64,000 nt of DNA, taken from Robertkochia marina (GTDB taxonomy: Bacteria; Bacteroidota; Bacteroidia; Flavobacteriales; Flavobacteriaceae). The notes under the pieces were generated by a model, which saw only the letters and a list, made by a program, of their open reading frames with translations, did not search any database and was not told the origin of the DNA. Each line of letters opens with the position of its first letter. The first letter of the stretch is position 1. Location of the stretch: contig NZ_SSMC01000003.1 in assembly GCF_004799345.1 (NCBI RefSeq), positions 496,001 to 560,000 on the forward strand. Reading direction: 5' to 3'. Below, one piece after another: positions 9,540 through 18,803 of this stretch. Position numbers and translations under genes: made by a program.

Positions 9540-10441
9540 TGTCAAAACTTAAAGGGTATATACAACTAACAAGACCTGCTAATCTGCCAACAGCGGTGGC
9601 TGATATCGTGGCAGGGGTTGCAGTGAGCCTGACACTGATGCATGGTGTAGAGGATGCAGCTGCAATGGCGTCTGCCCATGTTGGGAGTATACTGCTTTTA
9701 TGCCTTGCATCGGTGCTTTTATACGCCTCCGGGGTAGTTCTTAACGATTACTTTGACAGGAATGTAGACGCCATAGAACGACCGGAACGGCCCATACCCA
9801 GTGGGGTTATACCCTCCAGGTCGGCTCTTGCTTTCGGACTTGTTCTGATGTGCCTTGGGGTGTTAAGTGCCGTGATGGTTTCAGTGCTCAGCGGAGTACT
9901 AGCGCTGTTTCTTGCTTTGACCATTCTGTTGTATGATGCAGCCGGGAAACGACATGTTTTGTTTGGCCCCCTCACTATGGGTGCCTGCAGAGGCCTGAAC
10001 CTTTTATTGGGAATGAGCCTTTTCGGAGAAGTAGCTCTCTGGTGGATGGCTGTAATTCCGATACTTTACATAGGGGCTGTAACCCTGGTGAGCAGAGGCG
10101 AGGTGAACGGTCAGAACAGGTCTCATATTACGCTGGCATTTTTTATGTACCTCGGGGTGATCGCTTCACTGTGGGGTTTAATGTTTTATGCCGGAATATC
10201 TTTTATATACCTGATCCCTTTCCTTATCGTTTTTGCTGCTATGGTACTTATTCCGTTGTGGAGGGCCTATAAGAACAATTCTCCGGCTAATATTCGAAAA
10301 GCGGTAAAGGCCGGTGTTATTTCCCTGATCCTTTTAGATGCTTGTATTGCAGTGATCTTTGCCGGGTGGACCGCCGGGCTGAGTATTGTACTCCTGCTGC
10401 CTGCTTCTCTCTTTCTTGCTAAACAATTTGCGGTGACCTAG
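9539..10441 (+). CDS. eboC: EboC, UbiA-family prenyltransferase
   Basis: 300 residues with about eight hydrophobic membrane segments. NDYFDRNVDAIERP (starting N69) is the Asp-rich motif that binds the magnesium-diphosphate of the prenyl donor, and LYDAAGKRH near residue 130 is the second, weaker motif. Members of the UbiA family join an isoprenoid to an aromatic or sugar-like acceptor within the inner membrane. EboC is the only integral membrane enzyme of the six ebo proteins, so it probably sets the product as a lipid-linked or prenylated molecule. The acceptor may be made by the adjacent EboD; that is inference from order. Confidence 0.88.
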   Translation: MSKLKGYIQLTRPANLPTAVADIVAGVAVSLTLMHGVEDAAAMASAHVGSILLLCLASVLLYASGVVLNDYFDRNVDAIERPERPIPSGVIPSRSALAFGLVLMCLGVLSAVMVSVLSGVLALFLALTILLYDAAGKRHVLFGPLTMGACRGLNLLLGMSLFGEVALWWMAVIPILYIGAVTLVSRGEVNGQNRSHITLAFFMYLGVIASLWGLMFYAGISFIYLIPFLIVFAAMVLIPLWRAYKNNSPANIRKAVKAGVISLILLDACIAVIFAGWTAGLSIVLLLPASLFLAKQFAVT

Positions 10442-10455
10442 AATAATTAAATGAG

Positions 10456-11616
10456 ATGACGAAATTTTCTACTTTAGAACAAGACTTTACGATCAAATAT
10501 AATTACCGGGTATTTTTTACCCGCGACCTTTTTGATCTGAATAATGACCTTTTAGTCAGGTTACTCTCTGCATCAGGAAGTGAACTTCCCGTAAAGGTGC
10601 TGTTTGTTATAGATGACGGGGTAAGTAAGGCACACGATTATTTATTTGATGAAATATCAGCCTATACCAAGGTTCATAATAATGTGATGCGGTTGGCCGG
10701 TAAATTGATCCTTAAGGGAGGAGAGCCGGTAAAGAACGAGACGGAGCAGCTTACGGCGGTTTTGGAAGAAATTGAAAAGCAGGGCATCTGCAGGCATTCT
10801 TTCGTGGTAGCTATTGGCGGAGGTGCTTTGCTCGATATGGCAGGTTTTGCTGCGGCTATTGCTCACAGAGGAGTGCGTTTGATTCGGGTGCCAACCACAG
10901 TGCTCTCTCAAAACGATTCGGGGATAGGCGTTAAGAACAGTATTAACTGGCGGGGTAAGAAAAATTTCCTGGGCACTTTTGCACCTCCGTTCGCAGTGAT
11001 CAACGACTGGAATTTTTTAACCACCCTGGAGCAACGCGACCGTATTTCAGGTACGGCAGAAGCCTTGAAAGTTGCCTTGATCAAAGACGCTTCCTTCTTC
11101 CATTATATAAGAAAAAATGCCCGTGCCCTGCATTCAGGAGATGAAGCACCCATGCAGGAGCTCATCTATCATTGTGCACGACTGCATTTGGAGCATATTG
11201 GAGGAGGTGATCCTTTTGAAAAAGGTTCTTCACGACCGTTGGATTTCGGACACTGGGCCGCGCATAAATTGGAGCAGCTTACCAATTTCAGTCTGCGACA
11301 TGGTGAGGCGGTGGCCATCGGCATTGCTATTGATGTTACTTATGCGCTCTTAAAGGGAATGATATCAATAGAAGATCATGGCATGGTTATAAGTACCCTG
11401 GAACATTTGGGATTTGATCTGCAAATACCGGAAGAAGTTTCTTTTGAAGAATTGTATGAAGGTTTGGAAGAATTTCGGGAACACCTGGGAGGAGCCCTTA
11501 CAATTACTTTGATAGGGGGAATTGGAATTAAAAAAGATGTTCATCAGGTTGATCGGGCATGTATGAAAAAGGCCGTATTCCAGGTCAGAAAGCGAATGTT
11601 CGTCAATCAACTGTAA
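10456..11616 (+). CDS. eboD: EboD, 3-dehydroquinate synthase-like sugar phosphate cyclase
   Basis: 386 residues of the sugar phosphate cyclase fold. The NAD-binding motif IGGGALLDMAGFAAA is near residue 120. PTTVLSQNDSGIGVKNSIN, GTAEALKVALIKD, LDFGHWAAHKLE and RHGEAVAIGIAID contain the metal ligands and substrate contacts of the family. It is not the housekeeping AroB by context, because it lies inside the ebo cluster; enzymes of this family also make non-shikimate cyclitols from heptulose phosphates. The precise substrate cannot be read from sequence. It starts 14 bp after eboC and is followed four bases later by eboE. Confidence 0.85.
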   Translation: MTKFSTLEQDFTIKYNYRVFFTRDLFDLNNDLLVRLLSASGSELPVKVLFVIDDGVSKAHDYLFDEISAYTKVHNNVMRLAGKLILKGGEPVKNETEQLTAVLEEIEKQGICRHSFVVAIGGGALLDMAGFAAAIAHRGVRLIRVPTTVLSQNDSGIGVKNSINWRGKKNFLGTFAPPFAVINDWNFLTTLEQRDRISGTAEALKVALIKDASFFHYIRKNARALHSGDEAPMQELIYHCARLHLEHIGGGDPFEKGSSRPLDFGHWAAHKLEQLTNFSLRHGEAVAIGIAIDVTYALLKGMISIEDHGMVISTLEHLGFDLQIPEEVSFEELYEGLEEFREHLGGALTITLIGGIGIKKDVHQVDRACMKKAVFQVRKRMFVNQL

Positions 11617-11620
11617 AACA

Positions 11621-12847
11621 ATGCTGGTAAGAGATAATTATCACTTAAGTTACTGCACCAATATCCATCCGGGAGAAGGGTGGGAGCAGACCTGGGAAAA
11701 CCTCAGGAAATTTCTACCCGTGATCAAGCAAAAGGTGTCTCCCGACACCCCTTTTGGAGTGGGGTTACGACTTTCTAATAAAGCCAGTGAAGAGCTGGGT
11801 ACGGGCGATAAACTGGAAGCCTTGAAGGTGTGGATGCTGGAAAATGATCTCTATGTGTTTACCATGAATGGTTTTCCGTACGGGAGCTTCCACTTTAAGG
11901 AAGTAAAAGACCTGGTACATGCTCCCGACTGGACTACCGATGACCGGCTTGATTACACCTTCAGACTCATCGATCAGCTGGCGTACCTTTTGCCACGCGG
12001 ACTATCGGGAAGTATATCCACCTCCCCCCTGAGTTACCGGCATTGGTACAGCTCTGAAGATTTTCGGGAAAAATGCATGAAAAAGGCTGCTAAACAGTTG
12101 GCTAAGGTTGTCATGAAATTATATGAGCTGGAAAGAGACCAGGGTGTTTATATTCATCTCGACCTGGAACCGGAACCTGATGGCTTGATGCAGAACAGCC
12201 TGGAGGTGATCGATTTTTTCAGGGAATACCTGATCCCGATAGCCTCTGAGTATATTGAAAAACAAATAGACAGAATGCCTTACGATGCCGAAGAAATGGT
12301 GTTGAAATATATCAATGTTTGCTATGATGTATGCCATTTTTCGATGGCTTATGAGTCTCCCCAGCGTTCTTTTAAAAGGTTTTCACAAACAGGTATAAGG
12401 GTGGGGAAAATACAGATCAGCTCTGCATTAAAGGTTAAACTGGACGGAAGGCATGACCAGGAAAAGATGGCACTACTTGCCGGGTTCGACGAACCGACCT
12501 ATTTACACCAGGTCACTGAACTTCGGGGAGATACGGTCAAGACCTACCAGGATCTGCCGGCCGTCTTGAAAAGCAAGCGAAGTTTTAAGGAATTACGGGC
12601 TCACTTTCACGTACCTGTCTTTCTTGAAAACTACGGTCTGCTTGATTCTACCCAGGATCATATTCTGGCTACCCTGGAGTACCTGAAAAATAATGACAGG
12701 GTTTGTGAACACCTTGAGGTGGAAACCTACACCTGGGAAGTTTTGCCTGATGATCTTAAAACAAGCGTTGAAGATTGTATCGAAAGGGAGCTGCTCTGGG
12801 TAAAAGAGAAGTTTAAATGTACCTATGAAGAAGACGGTTGTAATTAA
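11621..12847 (+). CDS. eboE: EboE, TIM-barrel metabolite traffic protein
   Basis: 408 residues resembling the xylose isomerase/AP endonuclease-2 type barrel. It begins MLVRDNYHLSYCTNIHPGEGW, and the NIHPGE stretch is characteristic of EboE. Other potential metal-site segments are HLDLEPEPDG near residue 175, CYDVCHFSMAYE near 225, and VFLENYGLL near 330. Its catalytic reaction is not established. It overlaps the next gene, eboF, by 23 bp, indicating tight translational linkage. Confidence 0.83.
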   Translation: MLVRDNYHLSYCTNIHPGEGWEQTWENLRKFLPVIKQKVSPDTPFGVGLRLSNKASEELGTGDKLEALKVWMLENDLYVFTMNGFPYGSFHFKEVKDLVHAPDWTTDDRLDYTFRLIDQLAYLLPRGLSGSISTSPLSYRHWYSSEDFREKCMKKAAKQLAKVVMKLYELERDQGVYIHLDLEPEPDGLMQNSLEVIDFFREYLIPIASEYIEKQIDRMPYDAEEMVLKYINVCYDVCHFSMAYESPQRSFKRFSQTGIRVGKIQISSALKVKLDGRHDQEKMALLAGFDEPTYLHQVTELRGDTVKTYQDLPAVLKSKRSFKELRAHFHVPVFLENYGLLDSTQDHILATLEYLKNNDRVCEHLEVETYTWEVLPDDLKTSVEDCIERELLWVKEKFKCTYEEDGCN

Positions 12848-14225
12848 TGTCGTAGGCCTTTCTGAAACATTGATAGGTGATCATACTCCCTTTTTAAGGT
12901 CTTACATTGAAAAAGGAAGCATGGCGAGGGTGCGTCCGGTATTCCCTGCGGTTACCTGTACTGCCCAATCAACCTACCTCACCGGAAGAATACCTGCCGG
13001 TCATGGAATCGTGGGTAATGGCTGGTATTTCAAAGAAGAATACGAGGTGAAATTCTGGCGACAAAGCAACCGCCTGGTTCAGGGAGAGAAAATATGGGAT
13101 GTACTAAGAAAAGAAGAAGCCGGATTTAGCTGTGCAAACCTGTTCTGGTGGTACAATATGTACGCTTCTGCAGATTACAGTGTTACACCCAGACCTAATT
13201 ACCTGGCCGATGGGCGTAAGATCCCTGATGTTTACAGTTACCCGGCAGATCTGAGAGATGAGCTTCAGGATTCCCTGGGGCAGTTTCCTTTGTTTAAATT
13301 CTGGGGTCCTGCCACAGATATCAGTTCTTCTGAATGGATAGCTGAAGCAGCGAAAATGGTGGATGAAAAATACGATCCTACCCTGACTTTTATATACCTG
13401 CCGCATTTAGATTATAACTTACAGCGTTACGGGCCAGACTTAAATAAGGTGAGGAAGGATCTTGAAGAGATCGATCTGCTTGTAAAAGATCTGGTTTCCT
13501 GGTACGAGAAAAAGGAAGCCTCGATCCTGGTGCTTTCTGAATATGGGATTACCCCGGTGTCGCAGCCGGTTCATATCAACAGGACCCTGCGGGAACATGG
13601 CTTTCTGAGTGTGCGTACTGAAAGGGGCAGGGAGCTTTTAGATGCCGGAGCCAGTGAGGCCTTTGCAGTGGCCGATCATCAGGCGGCCCATGTTTATGTG
13701 AAGCATCCTGAAAATCTCGGAAAGGTAGCTGCCTTATTGAACAAACTCCCGGGAGTGGAAAGTGTCTGGACAGGTGAGGAGAGAGCAGAAATAGGATTGG
13801 ATCATGAAAGGGCGGGAGATATTGTGGTCAGTGCCGATGCCAATAGTTGGTTTACCTATTACTACTGGCTTGACGATAAGAAGGCGCCTGACTTTGCCAG
13901 AACCGTTGATATTCACCGCAAGCCGGGCTACGACCCTGCAGAGATGTTTACGGATCCTGAAAAACCATTGATGCCCATGCGTATCGTTTGGAAACTGCTT
14001 AAAAAAAAGCTGGGATTCAGAACCTTGATGGATGTTATTCCACTACGGGCAGATCTCATTAAAGGGAGTCATGGTCGAATTCCGGAAAACGCAGAAGACT
14101 TTCCGGTGGTTATCACGAATTCGAACCTGTTTGACAATACAAACCAAATAAACGCCCACGAAGTTTTTACGCTCATTAAAGACCTCGTATGTAAATCAAG
14201 GAATTATGAAAAATCGCTTTCTTAA
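12825..14225 (+). CDS. eboF: EboF, alkaline phosphatase/nucleotide pyrophosphatase family
   Basis: 466 residues of the alkaline phosphatase superfamily, NPP-like branch. FPAVTCTAQSTYLTG at residues 40-54 places Thr44 as the likely nucleophile. LPHLDYNLQRYG near 190, LSEYGITPV near 240, and SHGR near 415 fit the two-metal centre. No signal peptide is evident, so it probably acts in the cytoplasm. It is the last ebo gene and overlaps eboE upstream and the TMEM220-like gene downstream (20 bp). It could trim a phosphodiester or diphosphate from an intermediate made by EboD or EboC; this is inference. Confidence 0.83.
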   Translation: MKKTVVINVVGLSETLIGDHTPFLRSYIEKGSMARVRPVFPAVTCTAQSTYLTGRIPAGHGIVGNGWYFKEEYEVKFWRQSNRLVQGEKIWDVLRKEEAGFSCANLFWWYNMYASADYSVTPRPNYLADGRKIPDVYSYPADLRDELQDSLGQFPLFKFWGPATDISSSEWIAEAAKMVDEKYDPTLTFIYLPHLDYNLQRYGPDLNKVRKDLEEIDLLVKDLVSWYEKKEASILVLSEYGITPVSQPVHINRTLREHGFLSVRTERGRELLDAGASEAFAVADHQAAHVYVKHPENLGKVAALLNKLPGVESVWTGEERAEIGLDHERAGDIVVSADANSWFTYYYWLDDKKAPDFARTVDIHRKPGYDPAEMFTDPEKPLMPMRIVWKLLKKKLGFRTLMDVIPLRADLIKGSHGRIPENAEDFPVVITNSNLFDNTNQINAHEVFTLIKDLVCKSRNYEKSLS

Positions 14226-14565
14226 AATTACCGCACTTGTTTTTACGGCCCTTTTTGTAATATCGGCCATCTTGCAGTATAATGATCCGGATCCCTACCT
14301 CTGGTATGCTATTTACGGTGGGGCGGCCCTGGTTTCTTTACTTTATGTTTTTGATAAGTTGCCCTTCTGGGTAGCCCTTTTGGCCGGGGTGTTATTTATT
14401 GTTGGGGGGGTGCTTACCTGGCCGGTACAATATGAAGGTGTTACGATCGGGGGAGGTGATATTAATAACATTGAAGAAGGGAGAGAGGCTTTGGGCTTAT
14501 TTATAACTTCTGTGATTTTCCTGATCTATGCGTTGACCATCAACAGAAAGCATAAGTTTGCTTAG
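14206..14565 (+). CDS. TMEM220-family small membrane protein
   Basis: 119 residues with four predicted hydrophobic helices (about 7-22, 33-48, 53-72 and 95-112). ILQYNDPDPYLWYAIYGGA is the signature stretch of TMEM220-like proteins found in bacteria and vertebrates. No biochemical function is known. It overlaps eboF by 20 bp and so is part of the ebo transcript. A transport or membrane-anchoring role for the ebo product is possible but unsupported. The gene is convergent with dnaX; the stop codons interleave over TTAG at 14562-14565. Confidence 0.75.
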   Translation: MKNRFLKITALVFTALFVISAILQYNDPDPYLWYAIYGGAALVSLLYVFDKLPFWVALLAGVLFIVGGVLTWPVQYEGVTIGGGDINNIEEGREALGLFITSVIFLIYALTINRKHKFA

Positions 14566-16334
14566 ATCTCCAGGTCCAGTTCTTTGCGCAGCAGGTCAAG
14601 TACCGGGTTCTTTTCCCGCATTTTCTGGTACTTTTCCATGGGGGTAAAAGCGTATTGCTTCTCAGTCTGTTCGTTCACGTCAACTTCCAGTTCAATATAG
14701 TAGTTGCTGAGGTGTTTTTTTAAATACTCCATGAGGGGGTATTGGTCGCGTTCCACCTCTTTTTTCATCGTGTCATTCGGAAGCTCTATCCTGATAGTAG
14801 TCTCATTCTTCAGTTTAGGAATATCTGAAGCCAGTGCAGAGCTTAAGATCTTTTTCCCTTCCTTATCAATAGTATCAACATAGTTATTCCAGGCAGCCTG
14901 CATGACTTCTTCGGTAAAAGATTCCTTTGGAAGGTTTTCCGTATCGGGCTCTTCGTCCTTTTTGGCAAGTTCATGCTGTTTTTTTGCCCGTATGCTGGAG
15001 AGGGATAACCCTGATACTCCATTCTTCTTAACATCAAGAGAAAGTCGTTTGGGTTTTTCAGGTTCTGTGGCTACGGCAGTGGCTACAGGAGCGGGTTTTG
15101 GTTTGGGTTGTGCTGCCGGGTGGGGTGCAGGGGCTTCCTCTATATGGTCATTGGCTGCTGCCTCGTTTACCGATGGTTGTTCGGACAGAGTTTTTTGTAC
15201 AGTGCTCTGATGATTCCCTTTTAGTTTGTAATGGGTTGGGGGTTGGATGTATCTACCGGACTTTTTTTTTTCTCCATCTGCATTGATGGAGGCCAGTTGC
15301 ATCAGGCAAAGTTCAACATGTAAACGTTGATTGTGACTGTTGCGGTATTCAAAATCACAACGGTTAGCAATGTCGAGCGCTTGCATTAAAAAGGAAGAAC
15401 TGGTTTGACGACTTTGTTCCAGGTATTTTTGTTTGGAATCTTCACTCACCTCCAGCAACTCGAGGGTGGCTTCATTTTTACAAACCATGAGGTCGCGAAA
15501 GTGCGAGCTGAGCCCTGAAATAAAGTGATGACCATCAAAACCAAGGGCCAGGAGATTATTGAATTTGATCAGTGCATCGGGGATATTGCCCTCCAGGAGC
15601 ATATCTGTTACCTCCATATAGGTTTGGTAGTCCAGCACATTCAGGTTCTCTGTTACAGCCTTACGGGTGAGATGGCTTCCTGAATAACTGACCACACGGT
15701 CAAAAATGGAGAGTGCATCTCTCATAGCACCGTCAGCCTTTTGAGCGATAATATGCAGGGCATCTTCCTCTGCTTCTATGCCTTGACTTTCTGCAATATA
15801 CTTGAGATATTCCCTGGCATCAGCCACGGTGATCCTTTTGAAGTCAAAGATCTGACAGCGCGAAAGGATGGTAGGAATGATCTTGTGCTTTTCAGTAGTG
15901 GCAAGGATAAAGATAGCGTGCTTAGGCGGCTCTTCAAGGGTTTTTAGGAAGGCGTTGAAAGCAGATGCAGAGAGCATATGCACCTCATCTATAATATAAA
16001 CCTTGTACTTTCCTGTTTGGGGTGGAATGCGAACCTGGTCTATCAGGTTTCTTATGTCGTCTACAGAGTTGTTAGAGGCTGCATCCAGCTCAAAAATGTT
16101 AAATGCAAAATCTTCATCTTCATTTTCTGTACCGTCCTGGTTGATCATTTTCGCCAGAATTCGTGCACAGGTAGTCTTACCAACACCTCTGGGACCGCAA
16201 AACAACAATGCCTGTGCCAAATGATTGTTATCAATGGCATTGAGCAGGGTGTTGGTAATCGATTGCTGACCAACTACATCTTTAAAGGTTTTGGGCCGGT
16301 ATTTTCGGGCTGATACGACAAAGTGTTCCATCAC
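14562..16334 (-). CDS. dnaX: DNA polymerase III subunit gamma/tau
   Basis: 590 residues. It is the clamp-loader ATPase of the replisome. YRPKTFKDVVGQ at 12-23 is the classic N-terminus, Walker A is GPRGVGKT at 47-54, the DExx box is IIDEVHML, and LSRCQIFDFKR contains the SRC arginine-finger motif. The zinc-binding cysteines that usually follow Walker A are absent; the stretch there is acidic (NEDEDFAFN), a trait I associate with Bacteroidota. A Pro/Ala/Lys-rich linker near 380-440 joins the AAA+ part to a tau-like C-terminus. No A-run frameshift site was noticed, so a shorter gamma form is not evident. Confidence 0.95.
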   Translation of the reverse strand: MMEHFVVSARKYRPKTFKDVVGQQSITNTLLNAIDNNHLAQALLFCGPRGVGKTTCARILAKMINQDGTENEDEDFAFNIFELDAASNNSVDDIRNLIDQVRIPPQTGKYKVYIIDEVHMLSASAFNAFLKTLEEPPKHAIFILATTEKHKIIPTILSRCQIFDFKRITVADAREYLKYIAESQGIEAEEDALHIIAQKADGAMRDALSIFDRVVSYSGSHLTRKAVTENLNVLDYQTYMEVTDMLLEGNIPDALIKFNNLLALGFDGHHFISGLSSHFRDLMVCKNEATLELLEVSEDSKQKYLEQSRQTSSSFLMQALDIANRCDFEYRNSHNQRLHVELCLMQLASINADGEKKKSGRYIQPPTHYKLKGNHQSTVQKTLSEQPSVNEAAANDHIEEAPAPHPAAQPKPKPAPVATAVATEPEKPKRLSLDVKKNGVSGLSLSSIRAKKQHELAKKDEEPDTENLPKESFTEEVMQAAWNNYVDTIDKEGKKILSSALASDIPKLKNETTIRIELPNDTMKKEVERDQYPLMEYLKKHLSNYYIELEVDVNEQTEKQYAFTPMEKYQKMREKNPVLDLLRKELDLEI

Positions 16335-16419
16335 AGCAAAGATAAAAATTGCAGGTTAATATGACTTTTTTTGGCTTGCTATTTGCATTTAATTATTAAC
16401 AACCTACGTTAAAAAAAAC

Positions 16420-16427
16420 TATTTTTG
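16420..16427 (+). promoter_or_regulatory. -7 box of the RNase P RNA promoter
   Basis: TATTTTTG matches the Bacteroidota -7 consensus TAnnTTTG and ends five bases before the first paired base of the RNase P RNA, which fits a transcription start at about 16432. No clear TTG -33 element is seen. Confidence 0.65.
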
Positions 16428-16431
16428 CCCC

Positions 16432-16735
16432 GCAGGTCACCCTATCGTTCTGACTTTTGTCAGGAAGGAAAGTCCGGACACCATAGCGCGGCATAGCGGT
16501 TAACGACCGTCCGTTGAAAAACGAGGACCAGTGCAACAGAAAGAATGTACAGGTAATGCTGTAGTGAAATCAGGTAAACTCTATGCGGTGAAACGCCATG
16601 TAAACCGGCACTCGAGGATTGCGCATCCGACGTCGGAGGGTAGGCGGCTAGATCTTGTTAGTAATAGCAAGGCCAGATAAATGATAGGGACCCCTAACGG
16701 GGCACAGAATCCGGCTTATGACCTGCTTTTTTTTT
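16432..16735 (+). ncRNA. rnpB: RNase P RNA, class A-like, with its terminator
   Basis: The ends GCAGGTCA (16432-16439) and TGACCTGC (16719-16726) pair as the terminal P1 helix, followed by a run of nine T. The conserved core is visible as GGAAAGTCCGGACACC near 16467 and CACAGAATCCGGCTTATG near 16703. These form the P4 pseudoknot and flanking universally conserved bases. The mature RNA is about 295 nt, compact for the class. It is the ribozyme subunit that removes tRNA 5' leaders. The terminator T-run overlaps the stop codon of the convergent rsmD. Confidence 0.95.
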
Positions 16736-17285
16736 ACGCTTCTTCTTCAGGATACTGAAAAAAGCTGAATACACTTCCTCCGTATCTTCTCGAATGAGAA
16801 AAGTATTCATGATCAGAAAGGTCCGTGTGTTTGGAATGCTCTATTACAAGCATTCCTTCAGGAGTTAAAAGGGATCGTTCGAATACCAGCTTGGCAATGC
16901 GCAGCATGTCTTCAGCGGGCATATCATATGGTGGGTCGGCAAAGATGAGGTCGCTGCTTGTCTGTGTTCTTTCCAGGAATTTAAAAACATCAGAACGTAC
17001 GGTTCTGATATTCATATCAAGCTCATCAGAGGTTTTGGAAATAAACTGAACACAGCCGGGATGGCTGTCTACAGCAACGATCTCTTTGCATCCACGGCTG
17101 GCAAGCTCAAAACTTATATTGCCCGTTCCTGAAAATAGGTCCACCACACTGATCTCGTCAAAATAGTAGTTGTTGTTCAACAGATTGAACAGGGCTTCTT
17201 TGGCGAAATCTGTCGTAGGTCGTACCGGAAGCTTTTTCGGAGCCGTCAAGCGTTTGCCTTTATATTTGCCAGATATGATACGCAT
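16734..17285 (-). CDS. rsmD: 16S rRNA (guanine(966)-N2)-methyltransferase
   Basis: 183 residues. RIISGKYKGKRL at the N-terminus and RPTTDFAKEALFN near 22-34 are RsmD signatures. DLFSGTGN at 49-56 binds S-adenosylmethionine and DPPY at 117-120 is the catalytic motif of N2/N6 methyltransferases. It modifies G966 of 16S rRNA near the P-site. The start codon at 17285 shares its last base with the end of the upstream DUF3822 gene, so the two are co-transcribed, a common arrangement in Flavobacteriia. The 3' end abuts the RNase P RNA terminator. Confidence 0.93.
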   Translation of the reverse strand: MRIISGKYKGKRLTAPKKLPVRPTTDFAKEALFNLLNNNYYFDEISVVDLFSGTGNISFELASRGCKEIVAVDSHPGCVQFISKTSDELDMNIRTVRSDVFKFLERTQTSSDLIFADPPYDMPAEDMLRIAKLVFERSLLTPEGMLVIEHSKHTDLSDHEYFSHSRRYGGSVFSFFQYPEEEA

Positions 17286-18115
17286 TAAAAACTGTTTAGA
17301 AGCACAAGGTTTTCCTGTTTTTTCAGATCACCTAAAGTGCCTGCAACTTTCAAACTATTAAAATTATGCCCTATGGAGACATTTCTGATATACTTATAGG
17401 CTAATTTGTAGGCGTTATCCTCTTCGGTAATATTACCCAAGAGGTATAACTCATCTTCTTCCCGATTCAGGTCGAGTTGTTCGAACACAAAAAGCAGGTA
17501 ATAGATAAAATCTTCTCCGGTTTGAAAAGGAAAGCTGTTGTAAAGTAATAGCTTATTATTGGATAAGACAACGATCTCAAAATGGCTGTTACCTACATGT
17601 ACAAACACCCTCTTTGAATCGCCGCCCTGGTATTGATTCAGTAAGGTTTCAATGAGAATGGTGCTGGCGTGCTTGTATTCAAAAGAACCAAACCTGTCAA
17701 ATATGTAATTGTTTACATTGGTAAAGGGTACGTAGACATTGAAGATGTCGTGACTCTTAAGTTCATCAAAAGTGATGTAATCGGTCTCTAAGATCTTTAC
17801 ATTGTACTTAAGATAGTCTGAGAGATTACTCTCGTTGAACAGGGCTTTAGGTACCAGAGAAGAAAGCTCATTGTCGTGGACCACTCTGATCTCACCGAAT
17901 TCACGATCGGCTATCTCTTCGTGCTGTAAAAGTTGTTCAACTTCATCAACAAGGCTTTCTGCGTTAGCAGCCTGGTGAAAGGGGCGGTTTTCCAAAAACT
18001 GGATCTCTTCCCGGCCGGTATCGTGTATACAAAAAGAAAGTCCACTCAAGCTAACCTGAATGGACAGTTCTTTTAATGATTTATCTAAGATATTATTGGT
18101 CTTTCTTAGTGTCAT
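17285..18115 (-). CDS. DUF3822 family protein
   Basis: I recognise the DUF3822 family, an ASKHA-like protein of unknown function found next to rsmD in Bacteroidota. The chosen start at 18115 gives MTLRKTNNILDKSLKEL; a longer frame to 18136 exists but overlaps the upstream gene more. The central VFVHVGNSHFEIVVLSNNKL and the C-terminal half suggest the phosphate-binding strands of an actin-like fold. There is no signal peptide. The length of about 276 residues is usual. It overlaps the preceding gene (stop at 18093) by 23 bp, so the unit is membrane protein, DUF3822, rsmD. Confidence 0.8.
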   Translation of the reverse strand: MTLRKTNNILDKSLKELSIQVSLSGLSFCIHDTGREEIQFLENRPFHQAANAESLVDEVEQLLQHEEIADREFGEIRVVHDNELSSLVPKALFNESNLSDYLKYNVKILETDYITFDELKSHDIFNVYVPFTNVNNYIFDRFGSFEYKHASTILIETLLNQYQGGDSKRVFVHVGNSHFEIVVLSNNKLLLYNSFPFQTGEDFIYYLLFVFEQLDLNREEDELYLLGNITEEDNAYKLAYKYIRNVSIGHNFNSLKVAGTLGDLKKQENLVLLNSF

Positions 18116-18740
18116 AGAACGGAGGCCAGTTACCACTTGTACTTACGTCTGTAAGGCTACCTACTTTAATTTCACTACCATTAACCTCTTCCACGTCGAT
18201 CATGGTGTTTTCCTGTTCAACGAGGTATTCTGGTTGGTCATAAAGTAATACGTTTTTAGGAACCTTAGCCTCAAATACAGGAGCCTGGTAACCGTTTTTA
18301 TCCAGAATGTCTGTCTTCATTTCGAATTTCGCGTCATTCTGAGCGTAAGGAACTGAAGCCAGTTCTTTGTAATTACGAGATTTGAAAAGAGAATCTTTTA
18401 CTGCACGGAAACCTAAAGTGTCAACTACGATGGTATCTACCGGCATATCGATACGGTAGGTACGGTTGTAACGCATAAAAGAAGAGTCTCTTTTTTCCAG
18501 AATTACAAATTGTGCAGTGTCTATGAACGAGATCAGATTTTCAAAGTTAGGAGCGTATTTGTTGTGAATACTACGGTGAGCTTCCTGAGCATCACGGATG
18601 CTTTTAAGCTTCTCGATAGTAGCCATGTAACGTTGTTTTTTGACTTTGTCAAATTTGATTGGCTCCATTACTGAATTGTAGATCTGGTAAGCAAAAAAGA
18701 TGCTTAAAGCCCAAAGAACAATTTGTATTGCTGTCTTCAT
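18093..18740 (-). CDS. Conserved flavobacterial membrane-anchored protein, unknown function
   Basis: 215 residues with one N-terminal membrane anchor (about 5-22, IVLWALSIFFAYQIYNSV) and a long soluble part predicted to face the periplasm. The post-anchor region VKKQRYMATIEKLKSIRDAQ looks like a pilin-style helix. I do not recognise a named domain. It is the first gene of the unit leading to DUF3822 and rsmD and is divergent from the helicase gene at 18850; the 109-bp gap between them must hold both promoters. Confidence 0.75.
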   Translation of the reverse strand: MKTAIQIVLWALSIFFAYQIYNSVMEPIKFDKVKKQRYMATIEKLKSIRDAQEAHRSIHNKYAPNFENLISFIDTAQFVILEKRDSSFMRYNRTYRIDMPVDTIVVDTLGFRAVKDSLFKSRNYKELASVPYAQNDAKFEMKTDILDKNGYQAPVFEAKVPKNVLLYDQPEYLVEQENTMIDVEEVNGSEIKVGSLTDVSTSGNWPPFYDTKKDQ

Positions 18741-18803
18741 TTTTTGAATTTTGTGTTAGAGTGCTTTTACGCAAATCTACAATTTTTTTTCTTTCACGAA
18801 AGA

